Assembly: GCF_007828035.1 (NCBI RefSeq)
Contig: NZ_VITV01000019.1
Span: forward strand, 1 to 64,000
Source: Nitrospirillum amazonense
GTDB lineage: Bacteria > Pseudomonadota > Alphaproteobacteria > Azospirillales > Azospirillaceae
DNA length: 64,000 nt
Direction of reading: 5' to 3'
Every line of letters starts with the position of its first letter. Within the stretch, counting starts at the first letter, position 1. The translations under genes and the position numbers were made by a program. Below are positions 48,587-56,384 of the stretch, in pieces. The notes beneath the pieces were generated by a model that saw only the letters and a program-made list of their open reading frames with translations, did not search any database and was not told the DNA's origin.

Positions 48587-49531
48587 ATGGCTTCCAACAC
48601 CGCCCCTCTCAAAGCCGCCCCCTTGACCGCCAACAGCTCCACCGCGTCCAGCGACGCCGCGGTTCGCGTGCGTGGCTTCACCCGCCGCTTTGGCGACGTC
48701 ACCGTGCTGCGCGACCTGGACCTGGACATCGCCCCGGGTGAGTTCGTGGCCCTGCTGGGCCGCAGCGGCTCGGGCAAGACCACCCTGCTGCGCACCCTGG
48801 CTGGCTTGGACGCCGCCCCGGCGGAGCAGGTGTCCACCCCCGGCGCCCGCGCCGTGGTGTTCCAGGAACCGCGCCTGCTGCCGTGGAAGAAGGTTTGGCG
48901 CAACGTCACCCTGGGCCTGAAGGGCGGCCGCACCCGCCTGCAGGCCACGGCGGCGCTAGAGGAGGTAGGCCTGGGCCATCGCGTCGACGCCTGGCCCGTC
49001 ACACTGTCGGGCGGTGAGGCGCAACGCGCCGCCCTGGCCCGCGCCCTGGTGCGGGAACCGCAACTGTTGCTGCTGGACGAACCCTTCGCCGCCCTGGACG
49101 CCCTGACCCGTTTGCGCATGCATCAGCTGGTGCTGTCGCTGTGGCGGGCGCACCGTCCGGCCGTGCTGCTGGTCACCCATGACGTGGATGAGGCGATTGC
49201 CTTGGCCGATCGCATCCTGGTGCTAGCCGACGGCCGGCTGGCGGTGGAGGAGAAGGTGACCCTGGCCCGCCCGCGTGAGGCGGGGCCGGAGTTCCAGGCC
49301 CTGCGTCGCCGTCTGCTGGGCCATCTGGGGGTGGAGCAGCCGGCGCCGCGCGACACGGCGCCCCTGACCTTCATTCCGCCCGCCGCCGGCTTGCGCCCCG
49401 GCTGGAACCGGCCGGGCGCCGTCAACGGTCACGCTGTCAACGGTCACGCTGTCAACGGTCACAATGGCCATAATGGTGCGCTTAATGGCGGCGCCCATCA
49501 TGGCGCCCAGGTGGGCGGGGGCCTGTCATGA
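48587..49531 (+). CDS. ssuB: ABC transporter ATPase, SsuB-like, with an Asn-Gly-His repeat tail
   Basis: A 314-residue ATPase. Walker A LLGRSGSGKTTLLR, signature LSGGEAQRAALAR, Walker B LLLLDEPFAALD and switch THDVDEAI. Most SsuB end near 250 residues; here the last 35 residues are an odd repetitive tail (AVNGHAVNGHAVNGHNGHNG) coded by a 15-bp tandem repeat. The stop overlaps the next gene as ATGA. Confidence 0.93.
   Translation: MASNTAPLKAAPLTANSSTASSDAAVRVRGFTRRFGDVTVLRDLDLDIAPGEFVALLGRSGSGKTTLLRTLAGLDAAPAEQVSTPGARAVVFQEPRLLPWKKVWRNVTLGLKGGRTRLQATAALEEVGLGHRVDAWPVTLSGGEAQRAALARALVREPQLLLLDEPFAALDALTRLRMHQLVLSLWRAHRPAVLLVTHDVDEAIALADRILVLADGRLAVEEKVTLARPREAGPEFQALRRRLLGHLGVEQPAPRDTAPLTFIPPAAGLRPGWNRPGAVNGHAVNGHAVNGHNGHNGALNGGAHHGAQVGGGLS
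49421..49465 (+). repeat. Three tandem copies of a 15-bp unit
   Basis: GTCAACGGTCACGCT at 49421, 49436 and 49451 (the last copy ends in AAT). It codes for VNGHA repeats and keeps the frame, so copy number could change without breaking ssuB. Confidence 0.9.
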
Positions 49532-50706
49532 CGGCGGCCCTGCGCTGCGTGGAAGCGGTGGAGGAGGGGCGCTTCGACGGCCCGGCCCTGGACGCCGTGC
49601 TGGCCGAGCTGACGGCCGAGTTCGCCGCCGGCGCCGCCGCGCATGACCGCGACGGCAGCTTTCCCTTCGAAAATTTCAGCAGCCTGCACGCCAAGGGCCT
49701 GTTGGGCCTGACGGTGGGCCCCGCCTGGGGCGGTGCCGGTGCCGACCTCGCCACCACGCTGAAAGTGGTGCGGGCGGTGGCCAAGGGCGACCCCGCCACC
49801 GCCCTGGTGCTGGTCATGCAGTACCTGTTTCATGCCTCGGTTGATCAACGCGCCGTACCTGATGCGCTCTATGCCCGGGTGGCGCGGGACGCGGTGGAGA
49901 ACGGCGCCCTGATCAACGCCCTGCGGGTGGAGCCCGACCTGGGCACGCCGGCGCGCGGCGGCCTGCCGGCCACGGTGGCGCGGCGCACCGCCGATGGCTG
50001 GTCCATCAGCGGCCACAAGCTTTATTCCACCGGCATCCCGGCGCTGACCTGGCTGGTGGTCTGGGCCCGCACCGATGAGGCGGAGCCGCGCGTCGGCGGC
50101 TTCCTGGTGCATCGCGACAGCCCCGGCATCCAGGTGGTGGAAACCTGGGACCATCTGGGCCTGCGCGCCAGCGGTAGCCACGACGTCATCCTGACCGACG
50201 TGCCCACGCCGCTGGACCACGCCCTGGACCTGCGCAAGCCGGGCGAACTCAGCCCGCGCGACGCCGTGTTCGGCGCCTGGCCAGCTGTGCTGACCGCCGG
50301 CATTTATGACGCGGTGGCGGAGGCGGCGCGCGACTGGTTGATCGATTTCGCCCGCCGGCGGGTGCCCAGCAACCTGGGCGCCGCCCTGTCCACCCTGCCG
50401 CGCTTCCAAGAGGCGGTGGGGACCATCAACGGCCTGCTGCTGTCCAACCGCGCCCTGCTGGCCGCCGCCACACGCGGTGAGACCACCACCGCGGAAGCCG
50501 GCCTGGTCAAGCACTTGGTGACCGAGAACGCCATCCAGGCGGTGGAGACGGCGGTGCGCCTGACCGGCAACCCCGGCATCACCCGCCACAACTCGCTGGA
50601 GCGGCATTACCGCGACGTGTTGTGCGGCCGCATCCATACCCCCCAGGCCGATGTGGTGCTGGTCGGCGCCGGCCGCGCCGCCTTCGCCGCCGCCACCCCG
50701 TCCTGA
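49528..50706 (+). CDS. Acyl-CoA dehydrogenase-like flavoprotein, SfnB/DszC type
   Basis: A 392-residue protein of the acyl-CoA dehydrogenase fold used by SfnB and DszC-like monooxygenases: LLGLTVGPAWGGAGADLATT, GHKLYSTGIPALTWLVVWAR, WDHLGLRASGSHDVILTDV and HNSLERHYRDVLCGRIHTPQ. In sulfur-starvation operons such proteins oxidise or dehydrogenate organosulfur compounds with reduced flavin. It lies between ssuB and the SsuD-like gene with coupled translation, which supports that role. Confidence 0.87.
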   Translation: MTAALRCVEAVEEGRFDGPALDAVLAELTAEFAAGAAAHDRDGSFPFENFSSLHAKGLLGLTVGPAWGGAGADLATTLKVVRAVAKGDPATALVLVMQYLFHASVDQRAVPDALYARVARDAVENGALINALRVEPDLGTPARGGLPATVARRTADGWSISGHKLYSTGIPALTWLVVWARTDEAEPRVGGFLVHRDSPGIQVVETWDHLGLRASGSHDVILTDVPTPLDHALDLRKPGELSPRDAVFGAWPAVLTAGIYDAVAEAARDWLIDFARRRVPSNLGAALSTLPRFQEAVGTINGLLLSNRALLAAATRGETTTAEAGLVKHLVTENAIQAVETAVRLTGNPGITRHNSLERHYRDVLCGRIHTPQADVVLVGAGRAAFAAATPS

Positions 50707-50732
50707 AGCCCCCATCCTGAAAGGGTTCCGCC

Positions 50733-51848
50733 ATGTCCAACACCTTGCAGTTCATCGGCTTCATCGGGCCGCAGGACGGGTCCGAGACCCGGCCCGGCAG
50801 CGGCCCCATCATCGACCGTGATTACATCGGCACCGTGGCGCGGGCCCAGGAGTATGCCGGCTTCGACCGCGTGCTGATCGCGCACTCCAGCGCCTCGCCG
50901 GATGGCTTCCAGATCGCGGCCTACGCCGTGCAGCAGACGGAGCGGCTGAAGATTCTGTTGGCCCACCGCCCGGGCTTCGTGGCGCCCACGCTGGCCGCCC
51001 GCCAGCTGGCCTCGCTGGATCAATTCAGCCAGGGACGCCTGGCCGTGCACATCATCACCGGCGGGTCGGACGAAGAGCAGCAGCGCGACGGCGATTTCCT
51101 GAACAAGACGGAACGCTATGCCCGCACCGACGACTATCTGGAGGTGGTGCGCAAGGTGTGGACCAGCACGGCGCCCTTCGACCATGACGGTCCCTACTAC
51201 AAGTCGCGCGGATCGCAATCGTACGTGAAGCCCGTCAACGGCACGCTGCCCATCTACTTCGGCGGATCGTCGGACGAGGCCATCGCCGTGGCCGGCCGCC
51301 ATGCCGACGTCTACGCCCTGTGGGGCGAGCCGCTGGACGACGTGCGCGAGACCATCGCCAAGGTGCGCGCCGCCGCAGCCCTGCACGGGCGTCAGGACCA
51401 TGTCCAGTTCAGCCTGTCGCTGCGCCCCATCCTGGGGCGGACGGAGGAGGAGGCCTGGGCCAAGGCTGACCGCATCCTGGAGCAGGCCAAGCAGCTGCGC
51501 GCCACCCAGTCGACCTTCCGGCCCGTGCGCACGGGCGAACCGCAGAACGTGGGCTCGCAGCGCCTGCTGGCGGCGGCTGCCGCCGGCAAGGTGCGGGACA
51601 AGCGCCTGTGGACGGAGATCGCCGCCTTGACCGGCGCCCAGGGCAATTCCACCAGCCTGGTGGGCACGCCGGAGCAGGTCACGGAATCGCTGCTGGATTA
51701 TTATGACCTTGGCGTGCGCACCTTCCTCATCCGGGGTTTCGATCCGCTGGTGGACGCCATCGAGTATGGCCGTGACCTCATTCCCCTGGTGCGCCAGGCG
51801 GTCGCGGCAAGGGAGGCCGGACACGCCACGGCGGTGGCCGCCGAATGA
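50733..51848 (+). CDS. ssuD: Alkanesulfonate monooxygenase, SsuD/MsuD-like
   Basis: A 371-residue LLM-class FMNH2-dependent monooxygenase (E. coli SsuD 381). QFIGFIGPQDGSETRPGSGP, RPGFVAPTLAARQLASLDQF, GRLAVHIITGGSDEEQQRDG and FGGSSDEAIAVAGRHADVYA are SsuD-type stretches. It releases sulfite from alkanesulfonates. No ssuE-type flavin reductase is in the cluster, so a reductase elsewhere must supply FMNH2. Overlaps the next gene as ATGA. Confidence 0.9.
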   Translation: MSNTLQFIGFIGPQDGSETRPGSGPIIDRDYIGTVARAQEYAGFDRVLIAHSSASPDGFQIAAYAVQQTERLKILLAHRPGFVAPTLAARQLASLDQFSQGRLAVHIITGGSDEEQQRDGDFLNKTERYARTDDYLEVVRKVWTSTAPFDHDGPYYKSRGSQSYVKPVNGTLPIYFGGSSDEAIAVAGRHADVYALWGEPLDDVRETIAKVRAAAALHGRQDHVQFSLSLRPILGRTEEEAWAKADRILEQAKQLRATQSTFRPVRTGEPQNVGSQRLLAAAAAGKVRDKRLWTEIAALTGAQGNSTSLVGTPEQVTESLLDYYDLGVRTFLIRGFDPLVDAIEYGRDLIPLVRQAVAAREAGHATAVAAE

Positions 51849-52810
51849 GCCCCATCCGCGTGGCCAGCCAACTGGCCGAGCCCATCAATGCCGAGGTGGC
51901 GCGGCGGGTCATCGCCGCGACGGGGGAGGGGGCGGTCGAGCTGATCACCCTGCCCCGGGGGGTGCCGGCCGAGTGGCCGTGCGACGCCGACGTCTTCGTG
52001 GCCGCGCCCTTCCGCCGCGCCGGTGGCGACCTGCCGGCACAGCCGCCGGGCTGGCCTTTCAACCTGCGCTGGGTGCAGCTGGTTTCCGTCGGCATCGACT
52101 TCTATCCCGGCTGGCTGTTCGAGGGGCCGGTGGTGACGGCGGCCAAGCGCACCTCCGCCACGGCTCTGGCCGAGTTCTCGCTGGCCGCCATCTTCGCCGC
52201 CGCCAAGCGCTTCCCCGATATCTGGGTCAGCCGGGCGGCCGACTGGCAACCATCGCCCCTGGGCCTGGTGGAAGGCGCCACCCTGGGCATTGTCGGCTTC
52301 GGCGGCATTGGCCAGGCCTTGGCGCCCAAGGCCCTGGCGCTGGGCATGACGGTGCTGGCCACGCGGCGTGGCGCCGGTCACTTGGGCGTGCCCGGCGTGG
52401 AGCGGGTGGATGACGTGGCGGCGCTGTTCGCCCGCGCCGATCATGTGGTGCTGGCCGCACCCGCGACGGCGGAAACCCACCATCTGGTGAACGCCCGGGT
52501 GCTGGCCACCGCCAAGCCCGGCCTGCACCTGGTCAACGTGGCGCGCGGCGCGCTGATCGACGATCAGGCGCTGCTGGCCGCGCTGGCGGAGGGGCGGGTT
52601 TCGCTGGCCACCCTGGACGTGACGCATCCGGAACCACTGCCGGACGGCCACCCCTATTACAGCCACCCCCGCGTGCGCCTGTCGCCGCACACCTCCGTCT
52701 TCACGCCGGATACCCATGCCAACCTGGCGGCCCAGCTGGCCCATAACCTGATCCGTTTCCGCCGTGGAGAGCCGCTGCAGGACGTGGTCGACCTGTCGCG
52801 CGGCTATTAG
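51845..52810 (+). CDS. D-2-hydroxyacid dehydrogenase-family protein
   Basis: A 321-residue NAD(P)-binding dehydrogenase. LGIVGFGGIGQALAPKALAL is the nucleotide fold, NVARGALIDDQALLAAL carries the Arg, TLDVTHPEPLPDGHPYY the Glu and LSPHTS the His of the catalytic set. The substrate is unknown. Its coupling to the SsuD-like gene suggests it acts on the aldehyde- or acid-like carbon product left after desulfonation; this is inference. Confidence 0.85.
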   Translation: MSPIRVASQLAEPINAEVARRVIAATGEGAVELITLPRGVPAEWPCDADVFVAAPFRRAGGDLPAQPPGWPFNLRWVQLVSVGIDFYPGWLFEGPVVTAAKRTSATALAEFSLAAIFAAAKRFPDIWVSRAADWQPSPLGLVEGATLGIVGFGGIGQALAPKALALGMTVLATRRGAGHLGVPGVERVDDVAALFARADHVVLAAPATAETHHLVNARVLATAKPGLHLVNVARGALIDDQALLAALAEGRVSLATLDVTHPEPLPDGHPYYSHPRVRLSPHTSVFTPDTHANLAAQLAHNLIRFRRGEPLQDVVDLSRGY

Positions 52811-52836
52811 CGGCTACTAAAAGAAAGACCGAACCC

Positions 52837-53826
52837 ATGATGCTGATTTCGCGCCGGTCCGCCTTGCAGGGGCTGGCGGCGGGGGCGTTGGGCCTGGGCG
52901 CCCTGAACCTGGCCAGCTGCGGCCGCAAGAAGGATGCGGACCTTGCCGGCGTCACCCTGCGGGCGGCGACATACCGGGGCAACCCGGACTCCTTCTTCGA
53001 GCAGGCGGGCGTGGCCGACACGCCCTACACGCTTGAAACGGCGCAGTTCGCGGGCGGCAATTTGATCGCGGAGGCGATCAACGCCCATTCCCTGGACGTG
53101 GGCGGCATGAGCGAGATCCCGCCCATCTTCATCGCCGCCGCCAACCCCCTGGTGCGCATCATCGCCGTGCTGCAGGGCGACGTGAACAACCAGGTGGTGC
53201 TGGTGCCCAAGGACAGCCCGCTGCAGACCACGGCGGATCTCAAGGGCAAGCGCGTGGGCTATGTCCGCGCCACCACCTCGCAATACATGCTGCTGAAGAT
53301 CCTGAAGGAACAGGGGCTGACCTTCGCCGACATCACGCCGGTGGCGCTGTCGCCGCAGGACGGCCTGGCGGCCTTCAACCAGGGCAGCCTGGACGCCTGG
53401 GTCATCTATGGCGTGGTGGTGCAACTGGCGCGCGAGGCCGGGGCCCGGGTGCTGACCACCGGCCTGCACCGCCTGTCCGGCAACTATCTGGTGGCCGCAT
53501 CCAAGGACGCGCTGGCCGACCCGCTTAAGAGGCGTGCTATCGGCGACTACCTGCAGCGCTACGCCAAGACCTTGGCCTGGATCGAGGCGGACTACACCCG
53601 CTGGGCCCGCATCCGGGCGCAGCTGACCAGCATTCCCGAGGCCGCCTACATCCAGGAATACCGGGAGCGCAGCGCCGGCTATCGCCTGCTGCCGATAAGC
53701 GACGCGGCCATCGCCTCGCAACAGGACGTGGCCGACACCTTCGCCGCCGCCGGCGTCATTCCCGCCCCGGTGGATGTGCGCCCGCTGTGGGACGACAGCC
53801 TGCATGAGGTGCTGGCGAAACTGTAA
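52837..53826 (+). CDS. Second SsuA-like ABC substrate-binding protein
   Basis: A 329-residue binding protein with signal SRRSALQGLAAGALGLGALN and lipobox-like LASC. AFAGG-type region ETAQFAGGNLIAEAINAHSL, DVGGMSEIPPIF, GKRVGYVRATTSQYMLLKIL and AFNQGSLDAWVIYGV follow the NitT/TauT/SsuA pattern. It differs enough from the first binding protein (45318-46283) to suggest a different ligand for the same permease/ATPase pair. Last gene of the sulfur operon. Confidence 0.88.
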   Translation: MMLISRRSALQGLAAGALGLGALNLASCGRKKDADLAGVTLRAATYRGNPDSFFEQAGVADTPYTLETAQFAGGNLIAEAINAHSLDVGGMSEIPPIFIAAANPLVRIIAVLQGDVNNQVVLVPKDSPLQTTADLKGKRVGYVRATTSQYMLLKILKEQGLTFADITPVALSPQDGLAAFNQGSLDAWVIYGVVVQLAREAGARVLTTGLHRLSGNYLVAASKDALADPLKRRAIGDYLQRYAKTLAWIEADYTRWARIRAQLTSIPEAAYIQEYRERSAGYRLLPISDAAIASQQDVADTFAAAGVIPAPVDVRPLWDDSLHEVLAKL

Positions 53827-53847
53827 CGGCGTAGAAGAATGCGTTTC

Positions 53848-53970
53848 GCGGTACGCCGCGATACGCGACTTTATAGAATGACATTAGCGCTACGCGGCGG
53901 GCATTGCGCTACGGGCATTGCGCTACGGTTAGCGATACGAGCAATTCGCGCCGTGTCGCGAGGCGCTACG
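53848..53970 (+). repeat. Seven copies of the octamer GCGNTACG
   Basis: GCGNTACG occurs at 53848, 53858, 53887, 53906, 53920, 53932 and 53963, all on the plus strand, four of them GCGCTACG. Two lie in a longer direct repeat (GGGCATTGCGCTACGG-like). The stretch is non-coding, between the second binding-protein gene and a hairpin at 54018. Its role is unknown. The gap 53827-54330 (504 bp) has no supported gene. Confidence 0.75.
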
Positions 53971-54017
53971 TTTTGTGATTTTCCAAGATCGCAGAACGCG
54001 GTATTTTCTGAGGGCAA

Positions 54018-54043
54018 CCGGGGAGAGCGGCTACTCTCCCCGG
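54018..54043 (+). terminator. Hairpin after the sulfur operon
   Basis: CCGGGGAGAG and CTCTCCCCGG form a perfect 10-bp stem with a 6-nt loop, 191 bp after the last gene. There is no T run; it may be the operon end or a 3'-processing stem. Confidence 0.5.
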
Positions 54044-54236
54044 CGCCCTTCACCTCCCGATTTTCAGTTCCACGGCCATGCCGAAGAACCGGAAACGGAG
54101 ATGAAGGAAGAAGGCCCGGATAAGCATCTGGTATCCCTCTTCCTGTGGCGGGGAGGCGGCCGATCCGCTCCCTGACCACAGGGGGAATCTTCCGTCAATC
54201 TGATCAAGCACCACGGCCTGATAGGAATGAAATGCG

Positions 54237-54262
54237 TGGGGCCGGAATTTTTTCAGGCCCCA
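54237..54262 (+). other. 7-bp inverted repeat just before the ECF41 promoter
   Basis: TGGGGCC and GGCCCCA enclose a loop with a T6 run; it lies right before the -35 element at 54263. It could block readthrough from upstream. Confidence 0.35.
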
Positions 54263-54290
54263 TGTCACACGGCCATGACGCCATCTCGTC
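54263..54290 (+). promoter_or_regulatory. ECF41-type promoter
   Basis: TGTCACA (54263-54269), 17 bp, then CGTC (54287-54290). This matches the -35 TGTCACA and -10 CGTC elements described for ECF41 sigma factors and lies 40 bp before the gene pair that ends with an ECF41 sigma gene, so autoregulation is likely. Confidence 0.75.
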
Positions 54291-54330
54291 TTTGGGGCAT
54301 GCGATGACGCATGACCTGATGGAGATGACG

Positions 54331-54810
54331 ATGAGCACCCACACCCCCCGCATCAATGACGCATTCAAGCTGGCGCCCGAGACCATCAAGGGGCTGCTGG
54401 CGGCCAGCAACGCCCTCAAGGCCAGCGGGCTGGAGCCGGCGCTGCTGGAACTGGTGAAGATCCGGGCGTCGCAGATCAATGGCTGCGCCTTCTGCCTGCA
54501 CATGCACGTCACCGACGCCCGCAAGATGGGGGAGACGGAGATGCGCCTGCATCTGCTGAACGCCTGGCGGGATTCCTCCCTGTACACCGATCGTGAGCGT
54601 GCGGCGCTGGCCTGGACGGAGGCGTTGACCCGCGTGGCCGACACCGGTGCGCCGGATGAGGATTACGCCCTGGTGCAGGCCAACTTCACCGAGGCGGAGC
54701 AGGTGCAGCTGTCGCTGGCCATCGGCATCATCAACCTGTGGAACCGCCTGCAGGTAGGCTTCCGCGCCGCCCATCCGCCGGTGGCGCCCATCCAAGGGGC
54801 GGCCGCCTGA
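54331..54810 (+). CDS. Carboxymuconolactone decarboxylase/AhpD-family protein
   Basis: A 159-residue AhpD-like protein. NGCAFCLHMHVTDARKMG holds the CxxC...H redox motif used by AhpD-type hydroperoxide reducers. Such proteins are the most frequent genomic partner of ECF41 sigma factors, as here. ATG 54331 has GGAG at 6 nt; longer in-frame starts would run through the promoter and are rejected. The stop overlaps the sigma gene as TGATG. Confidence 0.92.
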   Translation: MSTHTPRINDAFKLAPETIKGLLAASNALKASGLEPALLELVKIRASQINGCAFCLHMHVTDARKMGETEMRLHLLNAWRDSSLYTDRERAALAWTEALTRVADTGAPDEDYALVQANFTEAEQVQLSLAIGIINLWNRLQVGFRAAHPPVAPIQGAAA

Positions 54811-55697
54811 TGAACGGCGGGGACACCACCGCGATCTTTCAGGCGCACCGGCCCCGGCTGGTGCGCCTGGCCTACCGCATGCTGGGCTCCCTGGCGGAAG
54901 CCGAGGACGTGGTGCAGGAGGCTTACCTGCGCTGGCGGCAGGCGGATCACGCCGCGGTGGAGGTCCCCGCCGCCTTCCTGTCGCGCATCGTCACCCGCCT
55001 GTGCCTGGACACGCTGAAATCGGCCCGGGTGCGGCGGGAGACGTATGTCGGCGCCTGGCTGCCGGAGCCCTTGGCCGGCAGTGACGAGGAAGCGGGGGAG
55101 GATGACCTGACCCTGACCCTGATGATGGCGCTGGAGCGGTTGTCGCCCCTGGAACGGGCGGCCTTCCTGCTGCATGACGTGTTTGGCGTGGCGTTGGACG
55201 AGGTGGCGGGCACCCTGCACCGCGATGCCGCCGCCGTGCGCCAGCTGGCCGTGCGCGCCCGCCGTCATGTGCAGGAGGCGCGCCCCCGCTATCCCGTGGC
55301 GCCGGAGGAGGGGGAGCGCATCGCCCAGGCCTTCTACGCTGCATCCCACCTGGGTGATGTGGACACGCTGCGGGGCCTGTTGGCGCAGGACGTGGTGCTG
55401 CGGGCTGACGGCGGCGGCAAGGTGCACGCTTTCCGCAACCCCATCGTCGGGGTGGAGCGTATGGTCCGCCTGTTCGCCAGCCTGTATGCCAAGGGGGAAT
55501 TCCAGTCGGCCGCCTTCATCCGGTCCATGCGCATCGACGGCCTGCCGGGCTATGTCAGTGTGGAGCGGGGCACAGCGCTGCAGACCACCGCCTTCGAGAT
55601 CGAAGACGGCCGCATCACCGCCATTTACATCACCCGCAACCCCGACAAGCTGGTCCGGATTGCGCAGGCGCTGGGGCTGGCCGGCGTGACCCCATGA
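54810..55697 (+). CDS. ECF41-family sigma factor with SnoaL-like C-terminal domain
   Basis: A 295-residue sigma factor. Region 2 is LVRLAYRMLGSLAEAEDVVQ and region 4 LSPLERAAFLLHDVFGVALD with helix-turn-helix DEVAGTLHRDAAAVRQLAV. The C-terminal about 100 residues form a SnoaL-like domain with the ECF41 marks DGGGK (in LRADGGGKVHAF) and NPDKL. In this group the extension replaces an anti-sigma factor. It should read the promoter at 54263-54290 and so its own operon. Confidence 0.93.
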   Translation: MNGGDTTAIFQAHRPRLVRLAYRMLGSLAEAEDVVQEAYLRWRQADHAAVEVPAAFLSRIVTRLCLDTLKSARVRRETYVGAWLPEPLAGSDEEAGEDDLTLTLMMALERLSPLERAAFLLHDVFGVALDEVAGTLHRDAAAVRQLAVRARRHVQEARPRYPVAPEEGERIAQAFYAASHLGDVDTLRGLLAQDVVLRADGGGKVHAFRNPIVGVERMVRLFASLYAKGEFQSAAFIRSMRIDGLPGYVSVERGTALQTTAFEIEDGRITAIYITRNPDKLVRIAQALGLAGVTP

Positions 55698-55814
55698 ATG
55701 GGCGAACCTGGGCACGACGGGAATTGTGAAGGTCTGAATCTGACCTGCCCTGTGCTTGCGTCGTGGTCGCTTTCATTGCATCCTCCCGTCGCAAATCTGG
55801 GGGAGTTTTGCGCT

Positions 55815-56201
55815 ATGACTCATCGCATCCTGATCGTCGGGCAGGATCCCGACACCGTGGACTTCACGGCACCGGGGATCATCCCGGGCATGACGGCTGA
55901 CAAGGTTCGCGCGGGCGTGACTGCGTCCAAGCAGTCGCTGGAGGACCAGGGCTACATCTGCGACAACCTGTATGTTCAGCCCGCCCCCGCCGTGGCGGAG
56001 ACGGAAGTCACCGCCGCCTTGTCCCGCGCGACCTATGACGTGGTGGTGATCGGTGCCGGCATCCGCAACCCGCCGGCCAACCTCATCCTGCTGGAAACCG
56101 TCCTGAACACCATCCACCGCGTGGCCCCACACTCCCGTATCGCCTTCAACACCCGGCCGGATGACACCGACGCGGCGGCGGTAAGGTGGCTTGGGCGATA
56201 G
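55815..56201 (+). CDS. Hypothetical small alpha/beta protein
   Basis: A 128-residue protein of unknown role. The pattern MTHRILIVGQDPDTVDFTAP, GMTADKVRAGVTASKQSLED, YDVVVIGAGIRNPP and IAFNTRPDDTDAAAVRWLGR suggests a small Rossmann-like or receiver-like fold without a receiver Asp set. It occurs as a single gene here, preceded by GGGGGAG 10 nt before ATG. The open frame upstream is atypical and not used. Confidence 0.7.
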   Translation: MTHRILIVGQDPDTVDFTAPGIIPGMTADKVRAGVTASKQSLEDQGYICDNLYVQPAPAVAETEVTAALSRATYDVVVIGAGIRNPPANLILLETVLNTIHRVAPHSRIAFNTRPDDTDAAAVRWLGR

Positions 56202-56250
56202 GGCCCATCCGGTTCCAAGGGGCGGCCGCGTCGCCGTCTGCCCTAACGGC

Positions 56251-56284
56251 AATGACTGTGATATTGGAAAATATCACAGTCATT
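56251..56284. promoter_or_regulatory. 15-bp perfect inverted repeat upstream of a TonB receptor
   Basis: AATGACTGTGATATT, loop GGAA, AATATCACAGTCATT. It touches a TTGACG at 56284, a candidate -35. It is also 50 bp after the preceding gene, so it could be an operator or a terminator stem; no T run follows on either strand. Confidence 0.6.
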
Positions 56285-56312
56285 TGACGGGCAATCACTA
56301 ATCACATAAGCA
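56284..56312 (+). promoter_or_regulatory. Candidate promoter of the TonB-receptor operon
   Basis: TTGACG, 17 bp, TAAGCA. The -35 is good, the -10 weak, which fits a promoter needing an activator or tightly held by the overlapping palindrome. Confidence 0.4.
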
Positions 56313-56340
56313 AATCTCGTTTTTATGGAACTGTGAAATA

Positions 56341-56372
56341 CGCGAAACGAATGCTTCCCCATTCGTTTCGCG
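56341..56372 (+). promoter_or_regulatory. 13-bp perfect hairpin in the TonB-receptor leader
   Basis: CGCGAAACGAATG, loop CTTCCC, CATTCGTTTCGCG. It ends 12 bp before ATG 56385 and its last bases run into the GGAG ribosome site, so folding would affect translation, or it may be a DNA operator. Confidence 0.6.
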
Positions 56373-56384
56373 GAGCACTCTTCC

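Noticed and set aside
53848-53970. CRISPR array or replication iterons
   Set aside because: The unit is only 8 bp and spacing is irregular; no cas, rep or DnaA-box context is seen.
54145-54330. Longer N-terminus for the AhpD-like protein
   Set aside because: The extra 62 codons run through the ECF41 promoter and a T-rich hairpin.
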